5,289 nucleotides of DNA from Candidatus Zixiibacteriota bacterium (lineage in GTDB: Bacteria; Zixibacteria; MSB-5A5; UBA10806): the NCBI GenBank assembly GCA_003520965.1, contig DOTU01000054.1, positions 1 to 5,289 on the forward strand, read 5' to 3'. Shown piece by piece: positions 1 through 4,953 of this stretch. Positions within the stretch are counted from its first letter, which is position 1; each line of letters begins with the position of its first letter. A program made the translations under genes and the position numbers. The notes beneath the pieces are model-generated. The model did not search any database. It saw only the letters and a list, made by a program, of their open reading frames with translations, and was not told the DNA's origin.

Positions 1-266
1 AACAGGATAAATACAATCATCAGGTCCGCCCGGCCGAATCGCGAAAATTGAAACATCGAGACAATCACTATCGGCAGAAGCGTTATCAGCTTTTTGCTCA
101 GGCGAATCTGTTTGGTAAGAAGCATAGCGGCTAATTCCCAGCTTGATAAAATCGAAATCAGCAGACAGAATAAGTAAAGCCAGTAACCGCCAAAATAGGA
201 TATAAATACCAAAGCCGGAATGCCGACTGCGGCTACCAGCGATCTTTTGGCTAGATTGGAAATCAT
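1..266 (-). CDS. cdsA: Phosphatidate cytidylyltransferase, N-terminal part (runs off the window at base 1)
   Basis: This is an open frame of 88 codons from ATG at 266, read leftward and cut by the window edge. The product would be the membrane enzyme that makes CDP-diacylglycerol from phosphatidate and CTP, the branch point of phospholipid synthesis. What is visible is a short basic N-terminus (MISNLAKRSLVAAVGIPALV), then hydrophobic segments at about residues 9-30 and 31-50. The second ends in SSWELAAML, resembling the 'EL' segment seen early in CdsA proteins. A basic loop (TKQIRLSKK) and a third hydrophobic stretch (LITLLPIVIVSMF) follow. The catalytic C-terminal signature lies outside the window, so the name rests on this N-terminal pattern and on its place one base after uppS, where cdsA is very commonly found. 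No strong Shine-Dalgarno precedes the ATG (TAA, G, ATG), so reinitiation after uppS is the likely mode of translation. Another polytopic membrane protein is possible but less likely. Confidence 0.85.
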   Translation of the reverse strand, partial: MISNLAKRSLVAAVGIPALVFISYFGGYWLYLFCLLISILSSWELAAMLLTKQIRLSKKLITLLPIVIVSMFQFSRFGRADLMIVFIL

Positions 267-267
267 C

Positions 268-1032
268 TTACGTAACCGGAGATATCTTTCCGAATCGTCG
301 CTCGCGGCCCTGGAAATCAAGGATCGCTTCCAGGAAATCGTTCTCTGAAAAATCAGGCCAGAGAATATCGGTTACATAAAGCTCGGTATATGCTGTCTGC
401 CAGAGGAAAAAGTTGGATATTCTCATTTCTCCGGAGGTTCTTATAAGCAGGTCCGGCTCGGGAAGATCGCATGTTTGAAGGTAGGTGGCAAAAAGCGCAT
501 CATCAATTTGATTCGGTTGGATTTTTCCGGCAGCAATATCTATTGAAATTGCTTTTACGGCCTGGATAATCTCGTTGCGGCCGGAATAGTTGAGCGCCAG
601 ATTTAATACCAGACCGGTGTTGGCGGTTGTTCGTTCAATGGCATCAAGGAGGATCTCCCGGCGCAGATCGGGAAGTTTATCAATATTGCCGGTGGCAATC
701 AAACGAACATTATTTTCCAGGAGCTCGGCCAGCTCGCGCCTGGTAGTATCACCCAAAAGCTTCATAAGCGCTGAAACCTCGCTTTTGGGACGATTCCAAT
801 TTTCTGTAGAAAATGTAAAGAGGGTTAGATATTTAAGCCCAATATCACCGGCCAAACGCACGATCCGTTTGACGGCCTTGACCCCGGCCCGGTGACCAGC
901 CGTTCTAGGAAGTCCTCGCTTTTGAGCCCAGCGGCCGTTGCCATCCATGATGATAGCCACATGGATCGGCATCTTTCCTTTGGAGATGATTGCCTGTTTA
1001 AGATCAGAAGTGGTTGCGGGACGTTTTGTCAA
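268..1032 (-). CDS. uppS: Undecaprenyl diphosphate synthase (cis-prenyltransferase)
   Basis: UppS condenses isopentenyl diphosphate onto farnesyl diphosphate to give the C55 lipid carrier for peptidoglycan and other envelope polymers. It acts in the cytosol at the membrane face. The family motifs appear in order: HVAIIMDGNGRWA at 24-36 (Asp30 is the expected catalytic Mg/diphosphate residue), the RTAGHRAG block near 43-50, YLTLFTFSTENWNRP near 68-82, RTSGEMRISNFFLWQ at 198-212, and the C-terminal FQGRERRFG that binds diphosphate. Length is 254 aa, normal for the family. The start is read as TTG at 1032, whose TTGA overlaps the frr stop by 4 bases; GAGG lies 9 bases upstream inside frr. It places about 23 residues before the first motif, similar to E. 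coli UppS. An internal Met at residue 21 is the alternative start, with a poorly spaced AAGGA. The pairing with cdsA downstream is typical. Identity is secure; the exact start is less so. Confidence 0.97.
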   Translation of the reverse strand: MTKRPATTSDLKQAIISKGKMPIHVAIIMDGNGRWAQKRGLPRTAGHRAGVKAVKRIVRLAGDIGLKYLTLFTFSTENWNRPKSEVSALMKLLGDTTRRELAELLENNVRLIATGNIDKLPDLRREILLDAIERTTANTGLVLNLALNYSGRNEIIQAVKAISIDIAAGKIQPNQIDDALFATYLQTCDLPEPDLLIRTSGEMRISNFFLWQTAYTELYVTDILWPDFSENDFLEAILDFQGRERRFGKISPVT

Positions 1033-1586
1033 ACCGCCATTACCTCGGCCTCTTTGGCTTCCAACATTTTATCGATTTTGGTAATATGGCCATCCGTGGA
1101 ATCCTGCAGGTGCTTTTGCCCAAGGTGCAGTTCATCCTCGGTGATCTTCGAATCTTTCTCCGCTTTTTTCAGAGCCTCGATTGAATCGCGCCTGACGTTG
1201 CGTACGGCAACCCGCGCTTCCTCACCGAATTTCTTTACGAGTTTCACCATTTCCCGGCGTCTCTCCTCGTTTAGCGGCGGGATTGGCAGACGAATAAGGC
1301 CGCCTTCGGAAATCGGATTTAGCCCCAGGTCAGCTTTTTGGATGGCCTTGACGACCTCGGGGATCATGTTCTTCTCCCAAGGCTGGACCACCAGCATCTT
1401 GGGGTCGGGAGCGGAAACCGATGCCACTTGTTTCAGGGGCGTAAGTGTGCCATAGTAATCGACCTTAATGGCATCGAGAATGTTAGTTGTAGCCTTGCCA
1501 GTGCGGATACCGCTAAGCTCCCGCAACAGAGCTTCGAGCGTTTTGTTCATGCGGTTTTCGGCGTCTTGATAAATTTCTTTTAGCAT
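1029..1586 (-). CDS. frr: Ribosome recycling factor (RRF)
   Basis: RRF works with EF-G after termination to split the 70S ribosome from mRNA and deacylated tRNA. The 185-residue length equals the bacterial standard. Family blocks are clear: the N-terminal helix with MNKTLEALLRELSGIRTGKA (about 13-32), VDYYGTLTPLKQVASVS of domain II (about 42-58), ADLGLNPISEGGLIRLPIPPL (about 85-105), and ARVAVRNVRRDS (about 124-135), which holds the arginine-rich helix that contacts 23S rRNA. The usual IRTGRAS of the first helix reads IRTGKAT here, a conservative change. The ATG at 1586 has GAGG five bases upstream, and the gene begins 11 bases after the pyrH stop. Its last bases overlap the TTG of uppS, so uppS is probably coupled to it. 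The order tsf-pyrH-frr is one of the most conserved bacterial gene orders, which supports the call independently of sequence. Confidence 0.98.
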   Translation of the reverse strand: MLKEIYQDAENRMNKTLEALLRELSGIRTGKATTNILDAIKVDYYGTLTPLKQVASVSAPDPKMLVVQPWEKNMIPEVVKAIQKADLGLNPISEGGLIRLPIPPLNEERRREMVKLVKKFGEEARVAVRNVRRDSIEALKKAEKDSKITEDELHLGQKHLQDSTDGHITKIDKMLEAKEAEVMAV

Positions 1587-1597
1587 AGTGTCCTCAT

Positions 1598-2359
1598 CTA
1601 AACAACTTGGGTTCCGATTTTTTCGCCGAGAATCAACCGGCGTAAATTATCTCTTTGATGAAGATTAAAAACTATGATGGGGATTTTGTTATCCATACAC
1701 ATTGAAATGGCGGTAGCATCCATGACCTTCAAGCCATTGTTTAATACATCCATGTAACTTACTTCTTCGTATTTGGTTGCGTCCTTGTGAATCATCGGAT
1801 CGCTGGTGTAGATGCCATCGACTTTGGTTCCTTTGAGGATCACCTCAGCATCGATTTCAACGGCCCTGAGGGCGGCAGCAGTATCTGTGGTAAAATAGGG
1901 GTTTCCGGTACCGCCGGCGAAAATCACAACACGGCCCTTTTCCAGATGCCGTACTGCTCGCCGTCTGATAAATGGCTCAGCAATCTGGGCCATCTGGACC
2001 GCAGTCATAACGCGCGTATATTTACCGATTTTTTCGAGATAGTCCTGTAAGGCCAGGGAGTTGATAACTGTGGCAAGCATCCCCATATAATCGGCGCTGA
2101 CCCGATCCATCCCCCCCGCGGCAGCCTGAAGCCCACGGAAAATATTGCCGCCCCCAATAACAATTCCAACCTGTACACCGAAATTGGAAATCTCAGCTAC
2201 TTGGCCGGCGACATTTTGCAGCGTAGCGCCGTCCAAAGCCCCCAGGGATTTGTCACCCATGAGGATCTCCCCCGATAGTTTAAGCAACACACGACGGAAC
2301 CTGACATTCGGTTTATCGCCGCTGCCGGGGTTTTTATGGGATTGCGGAAGCTCGGTCAA
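1598..2359 (-). CDS. pyrH: UMP kinase (bacterial amino-acid-kinase-family type)
   Basis: PyrH phosphorylates UMP to UDP with ATP, feeding RNA, nucleotide-sugar and CTP pools. The bacterial enzyme is a hexamer of the amino acid kinase fold, usually activated by GTP and inhibited by UTP. Visible motifs are RRVLLKLSGE (22-31, phosphate-binding Lys and Gly), GIVIGGGNIFRG (65-76), ADYMGMLATVIN (89-100), AGGTGNPYFTTDTAAA (148-163, nucleotide-binding loop) and KGTKVDGIYTSDP (176-188). At 253 aa it is about 12 longer than E. coli PyrH, and the surplus is at the N-terminus (22 residues before RVLLKLSGE, against about 11). That tail is polar, with Pro and Gly. The start must be TTG at 2359, because no other ATG, GTG or TTG lies in frame before the first conserved strand. 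It directly follows the tsf stop (TAA then TTG), with a G-rich GGGGGAA just upstream as the ribosome site, so translation is likely coupled to tsf. Confidence 0.97.
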   Translation of the reverse strand: MTELPQSHKNPGSGDKPNVRFRRVLLKLSGEILMGDKSLGALDGATLQNVAGQVAEISNFGVQVGIVIGGGNIFRGLQAAAGGMDRVSADYMGMLATVINSLALQDYLEKIGKYTRVMTAVQMAQIAEPFIRRRAVRHLEKGRVVIFAGGTGNPYFTTDTAAALRAVEIDAEVILKGTKVDGIYTSDPMIHKDATKYEEVSYMDVLNNGLKVMDATAISMCMDNKIPIIVFNLHQRDNLRRLILGEKIGTQVV

Positions 2360-2953
2360 TTATTCCCCCAGTCTATACCGGGCGAATCTTTTTACCACAA
2401 TATTTTCGCCAAGTTTACCGATGGCGTTTGTGAGCAAATCCTTGATGCTTATATCTTGATCTTTAATGAACAATTGCTCGAGTAAAACCGTTTCCTGGTA
2501 AAACTTCTCTAGACGGCCCTGGATTATCTTTTCAAGAAACTTTTCAGGTTTGCCTTCATTGAGCGCCTGAGTTTTATAAATATCGGTTTCCTTCTCAATG
2601 ATACCCGGATCAATCTGCTCGCGTTGCACAACGAGTGGATTAGCGGCGGCGATTTGCATGGCAATATCTTTAGCCAGTCCGCGGAAATCGTCGGTCCGAG
2701 CCACAAAATCTGTTTCGCAGTTGATTTCAAGTAGAACCCCGAGCTTATCGCCAGGATGAATATAGGAATAGATCAATCCTTCGCTGGCCGTGCGTGTCGC
2801 TTTTTGAGCGGCTTTGGAGAGGCCTTGCTCTCTTAAAATCGCGACAGCTTTCTGAATGTCACCATCAGCTTTATTGAGCGCCTTTTTACAGTCCATCATT
2901 CCGGCGCCGGTCATCTCTCGCAGTTCTCGAACTGCCTGGGCAGATATTTCCAT
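2360..2953 (-). CDS. tsf: Translation elongation factor Ts, short form
   Basis: EF-Ts is the guanine-nucleotide exchange factor that releases GDP from EF-Tu. The N-terminal UBA-like domain (about 1-50) carries the signature LREMTGAGMMDCKKAL (11-26), and INCETDFVART (77-87) holds the Thr-Asp-Phe-Val motif that inserts beside the EF-Tu nucleotide pocket. The protein is 197 aa, close to the roughly 200-aa forms of Thermus and several other phyla. It lacks the second half of the dimerisation core and the C-terminal module of the 283-aa E. coli type. The reading frame is intact and ends cleanly, so this is a natural short form rather than a truncation. The ATG overlaps the rpsB stop by one base (TAATG) and has a strong AGGAGG seven bases upstream inside the rpsB tail. 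rpsB-tsf pairing is nearly universal. Confidence 0.98.
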   Translation of the reverse strand: MEISAQAVRELREMTGAGMMDCKKALNKADGDIQKAVAILREQGLSKAAQKATRTASEGLIYSYIHPGDKLGVLLEINCETDFVARTDDFRGLAKDIAMQIAAANPLVVQREQIDPGIIEKETDIYKTQALNEGKPEKFLEKIIQGRLEKFYQETVLLEQLFIKDQDISIKDLLTNAIGKLGENIVVKRFARYRLGE

Positions 2954-3708
2954 TATTGTCCCTCCTCGACTGGAGGTTCCATTTCGGTTTGACTGGCCGC
3001 AGCCTCTTCCATCTCTTCAGCACGAACCCTTGTCTGAGCCGTAATCGCGGCATCGGCGATTGCCTTGGTGATTATGGAAATTGATTTTATGGCGTCGTCA
3101 TTGGCGGCGATTGGGTAATTGACCGGATCGGGATCGGAATTAGTATCGAGAATTCCAATGACCGGGATACCGAGTTTATTGGCTTCGGCAACCGCGATCC
3201 GTTCTTTTTTGGTATCGACCACAAAAAGGAGAGCCGGCAGACTGTACATATCTTTGATACCGACCAGATATTTTTCCATGCGGGCAGCTTCTTTCTCGAG
3301 CTTTTTAGCTTCCTTTTTGGTCAGCTTCTCGAGAATACCCTCCGCCCTCATCTTTTCGATCTCTTTTAGGCGCTTGATATTTTTCTTGATAGTCATAAAA
3401 TTGGTGAGCATGCCGCCGAGCCATCGTTCTGTAATATAGAATTGATGGCAGCGCAGGGCCTGCATTTTCATTACATCTTTGGCCTGCTTCTTGGTGCCAA
3501 CGAAGAGCATTGTACCGCCCGATTCGATAACATCAGCGACCTTCTGGCAAGACCTGTTGACCGACAATAGAGTCTTGTTGAGATCGATAATATAAATGCC
3601 GTTTTTGGCGGTGAAAATGAATTTCTTCATCTTGGGGTTCCAGCGTCGGGTCTGATGACCAAAATGAACCCCTGATTCAAGGAGGTCCTTGACAGTTACA
3701 TTAGACAT
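2953..3708 (-). CDS. rpsB: Small-subunit ribosomal protein S2 (uS2)
   Basis: S2 binds late to the 30S subunit at the head-body junction, where it helps hold S1 and shape the mRNA exit region. Motifs are LLESGVHFGHQTRRWNPKM (9-27), IYIIDLNKT (38-46), MLFVGTKKQAKD (67-78), RWLGGMLTNF (95-104), a highly charged coiled-coil hairpin (about 105-150, rich in Lys and Glu), PALLFVVDTKKERIAVAEA (158-176) and GIPVIGILDTNSDP (180-193). Length is 251 aa, close to the E. coli protein. The last 25 residues or so form an acidic, low-complexity tail with nine Glu, probably disordered; such variable tails are common in S2. The ATG at 3708 is preceded by a strong GGAGGAG (3725-3719) ten bases away. The 127-base gap upstream looks structured (see leader entry), so S2 may control its own synthesis and that of EF-Ts. 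Confidence 0.98.
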   Translation of the reverse strand: MSNVTVKDLLESGVHFGHQTRRWNPKMKKFIFTAKNGIYIIDLNKTLLSVNRSCQKVADVIESGGTMLFVGTKKQAKDVMKMQALRCHQFYITERWLGGMLTNFMTIKKNIKRLKEIEKMRAEGILEKLTKKEAKKLEKEAARMEKYLVGIKDMYSLPALLFVVDTKKERIAVAEANKLGIPVIGILDTNSDPDPVNYPIAANDDAIKSISIITKAIADAAITAQTRVRAEEMEEAAASQTEMEPPVEEGQ

Positions 3709-3718
3709 TACGGTTTTT

Positions 3719-3822
3719 CTCCTCCACCGGTCTAATTAGCTTGCGGCTTTCCGATATACAGAAAGACCCCGCGAGCACTCCACATTGGACGGACGAGCCG
3801 CCTCGAATGGAGATCCGGTGTG
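3719..3822 (-). promoter_or_regulatory. Candidate structured mRNA leader of rpsB (possible S2 autoregulatory site)
   Basis: The gap between rpsI and rpsB can fold, by eye, into three elements on the transcript. A closing helix pairs CACCGG (3820-3815) with CCGGTG (3730-3725), and it can lengthen with TCT/AGA across one bulged A. Its 3' strand ends on the first G of the rpsB Shine-Dalgarno. Inside, CTCCATT (3812-3806) pairs with AAT-GT-GGAG (3786-3778), enclosing a small CGAG/CTCG hairpin (3805-3794). Next comes a long hairpin at 3776-3739 made of GCT/AGC, GCGG/CCGC with a three-base bulge, and a 7-bp stem (one G-U pair) capped by TATAT. A three-way junction ending at the ribosome site is what one expects of a ribosomal-protein feedback site, and S2 is known to control its own operon in E. 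coli and some other bacteria. I cannot match this fold to a described S2 leader family. No energy calculation was done. Confidence 0.5.
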
Positions 3823-3835
3823 CGTCGTTAGTTGT

Positions 3836-4228
3836 TTATCTCTTAGAGAACTGGTATCTCTTGCGTGCCTTAACAAGGCCGTATTTCTTGCGCTCGACCA
3901 TTCTGGAGTCGCGCGTGAGCAGCCCGTTGCGTTTCAGCACGTTGCGTAATTCGATATCGTAAATCAGCAGCGCTCGGGCTATCCCCAGGCAGATTGCTCC
4001 AGCTTGCCCGGATAACCCACCACCGCGGCAGACACAATCGATATCAAACCTGCCGGCGAGATCGGAAACCTCGATCGGTTTCAGGGCTGCCGTGACAACA
4101 TTCATACGGCAAAGATAAGTGTTGATCTCTTTACCGTTGACTGTAATTTTACCAGAGCCGGGTTTGAGCCTGACCTGGGCCACTGATTCCTTGCGACGGC
4201 CTGTTGCCGAATATATTTCGTCGGCCAA
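3836..4228 (-). CDS. rpsI: Small-subunit ribosomal protein S9 (uS9)
   Basis: S9 sits in the 30S head, and its C-terminal tail reaches the P-site tRNA. Visible are ATGRRKESVAQVRLKPGSGKI near the N-terminus, RGGGLSGQAGAI (68-79), LGIARALL (81-88), a RDSRMVERKKYGLVKARKR block and the invariant basic end FSKR. The frame can be opened at TTG 4240, but I chose the second TTG at 4228: the Shine-Dalgarno GGAGG (4238-4234) lies within the first codons of the longer version and is five bases from the second TTG. This gives 130 aa, the same as E. coli S9, starting MADEIYSATGRRK. There is no ATG near the start. Four cysteines (40, 65, 67, 80) are unusual for S9; the one at 80 replaces the Arg normally found in GQAGAIR. 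rplM lies 67 bases upstream, the usual partner. Confidence 0.97.
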   Translation of the reverse strand: MADEIYSATGRRKESVAQVRLKPGSGKITVNGKEINTYLCRMNVVTAALKPIEVSDLAGRFDIDCVCRGGGLSGQAGAICLGIARALLIYDIELRNVLKRNGLLTRDSRMVERKKYGLVKARKRYQFSKR

Positions 4229-4233
4229 ATTAT

Positions 4234-4238
4234 CCTCC
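4234..4238 (-). promoter_or_regulatory. Ribosome binding site that fixes the rpsI start
   Basis: GGAGG is followed by the five-base spacer ATAAT and then TTG at 4228-4226. An in-frame TTG four codons earlier (4240-4238) overlaps this site and so cannot be the codon it serves. The shorter product also matches the usual S9 length. Confidence 0.75.
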
Positions 4239-4264
4239 AATAACTATTTTATCACTTAGGCGCC

Positions 4265-4282
4265 ATCCGGCAATTGCCGGAT
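4265..4282 (-). repeat. Perfect 18-base palindrome between rplM and rpsI
   Basis: ATCCGGCAATTGCCGGAT is exactly self-complementary over 18 bases. In RNA it would form a stable seven-pair stem (ATCCGGC/GCCGGAT) with an AATT loop. It starts 13 bases after the rplM stop and ends 36 bases before the chosen rpsI start. A flanking TCAC/GTGA pair (4286-4283 and 4253-4250) could extend it. There is no run of T after it on the minus strand, so it does not look like an intrinsic terminator. It could be an mRNA-processing or stability hairpin, a partial attenuator, a REP-like element or a protein-binding dyad; the sequence alone does not decide. Confidence 0.7.
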
Positions 4283-4295
4283 TGTGACTCCCTCG

Positions 4296-4733
4296 TTATT
4301 TTACTTCTATCTTTTCTGGTTTCTGCCCGCTATGCGGATGTTCGTTTCCGGTGTAGACGAACAGCTTCTTATTGAGGCGTCGTCCCAGCCGGTTGTGCGG
4401 CAGCATCCCCTTAACAGCATATTGAACGACCCGCTCCGGATGCTGAACAATCAGCTTCTGAACCGGTACTTCTTTGAGGCCACCCGGGTAACCGGAATGC
4501 CAGAAGTATTTCTTGGTACCCAGTTTCTTGCCAGTCAGGGCGATCTTATCGGCATTGACGATGATAACGAAGGCCCCCATATCGAGATGGGGCGTATAAA
4601 GCGGGCTATCTTTGCCGCGCAGTATTGTGGCGACTTTGGTCGCCAGCCGGCCCAGGACCTTACCTTCGGCATCGATTAGATACCATTTCTGTTGTTGTCT
4701 GTCTTGTGTTGGCACTAATGTTTTAGTGTTCAT
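4296..4733 (-). CDS. rplM: Large-subunit ribosomal protein L13 (uL13)
   Basis: L13 is an early-assembly 50S protein that binds 23S rRNA. The conserved blocks are KWYLIDAEGKVLGRLATKVA (16-35), LRGKDSPLYTPHLDMG (38-53), VNADKIALTGKK (59-70), the HPERVVQYAVKGMLPHNRLGR stretch (98-118, containing the family signature around VKGMLP) and LFVYTGNEHPHSGQKPE (124-140). The frame also opens at ATG 4760, but the ATG at 4733 has GGAG five bases upstream (4742-4739) and yields 145 aa, against 142 in E. coli. The longer form would add nine residues (MGFSRFGAE) with no family support. It is the first gene after the presumed promoter and is followed by rpsI, as in nearly all bacteria. Confidence 0.97.
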   Translation of the reverse strand: MNTKTLVPTQDRQQQKWYLIDAEGKVLGRLATKVATILRGKDSPLYTPHLDMGAFVIIVNADKIALTGKKLGTKKYFWHSGYPGGLKEVPVQKLIVQHPERVVQYAVKGMLPHNRLGRRLNKKLFVYTGNEHPHSGQKPEKIEVK

Positions 4734-4762
4734 CTCGGCTCCAAATCTACTAAACCCCATTT

Positions 4763-4780
4763 AATTCGCCGGGGCGAATT
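4763..4780 (-). repeat. 18-base inverted repeat in the presumed rplM 5' UTR
   Basis: AATTCGCC and GGCGAATT form 8-base arms separated by two bases. It begins about 15 bases downstream of the proposed -10 element and lies 30 bases before the L13 start codon. As DNA it has the size and symmetry of a repressor operator; as RNA it gives a seven-pair stem with a CCCG loop. No T-run follows it, so a terminator is unlikely. L13 leaders that bind the protein are known in Firmicutes, but I see no specific resemblance to them. Confidence 0.6.
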
Positions 4781-4794
4781 TATCCAAAACCATA

Positions 4795-4822
4795 AATTTA
4801 GGCCTTAAAACCTATATGTCAA
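4795..4822 (-). promoter_or_regulatory. Predicted sigma70-type promoter for the rplM-rpsI-rpsB cluster
   Basis: TTGACA (4822-4817) matches the -35 consensus fully and is separated by 16 bases from TAAATT (4800-4795), four of six matches to the -10 consensus. The region around it is A+T-rich. Transcription would begin near 4788, giving a leader of about 55 bases before the L13 ATG. It sits in the only sizeable gap upstream of the cluster, pointing the right way. The reading by eye is good but unscored. Confidence 0.6.
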
Positions 4823-4953
4823 GCAAAATAAATGGGTTGGAAGTATCGGAAATAGGTGGTTTTTACTGATTTATGAGGCCTCCCTTACCCATATTATAGC
4901 TATTTCACCGGTAAATATATATTATCAGTTCGCACATGCTGACGTATTATTAT

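Noticed and set aside
590..895. Plus-strand open frames within uppS, pyrH, tsf and rpsB (this one is typical)
   Set aside because: All are complementary-frame shadows of conserved genes, with Ser/Arg-rich composition and no independent support.
892..1455. Plus-strand open frame of 187 codons opposite frr and uppS
   Set aside because: It lies wholly antisense to two well-identified genes, is rich in Ser and Arg as complementary frames often are, and shows no recognisable domain or convincing ribosome site.
2524..2730. Second minus-strand frame of 68 codons inside tsf
   Set aside because: It overlaps the intact, motif-bearing EF-Ts frame and has no ribosome site or recognisable content. The tsf frame shows no break that would suggest a frameshifted remnant.
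2360..2953. tsf as a truncated pseudogene because it is about 85 residues shorter than E. coli EF-Ts
   Set aside because: Short EF-Ts of about 200 aa is a normal natural form (for example in Thermus), the key TDFVA motif is intact, and the stop abuts pyrH neatly.
4229..4240. Longer rpsI start at TTG 4240 (134 aa)
   Set aside because: The only good Shine-Dalgarno overlaps these codons and is properly spaced for TTG 4228, and the shorter form matches the family length.
4284..4679. Plus-strand open frame of 131 codons opposite rplM
   Set aside because: It is antisense to the clearly conserved L13 frame; its protein shows no family motif and the gene order gives no reason for a gene here.
4734..4760. 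Longer rplM start at ATG 4760 (154 aa)
   Set aside because: The upstream sequence lacks a clear ribosome site, while GGAG is correctly spaced for ATG 4733; the extra nine residues have no counterpart in L13.
4875..4882. GAGGCCTC palindrome, with a second AGGCCT at 4800-4805 inside the promoter spacer
   Set aside because: Short palindromes of 6-8 bases are expected by chance; the two share only AGGCCT and have no further symmetry or spacing that suggests paired operators.
4734..4953. Possible intrinsic terminator for mtnA
   Set aside because: I found only weak pairings (TCAG/CTGA, and an imperfect TTTACCGGT(G)AAA) and no stem followed by a T-run on the minus strand. No tRNA, small gene or repeat array is visible in this gap either.
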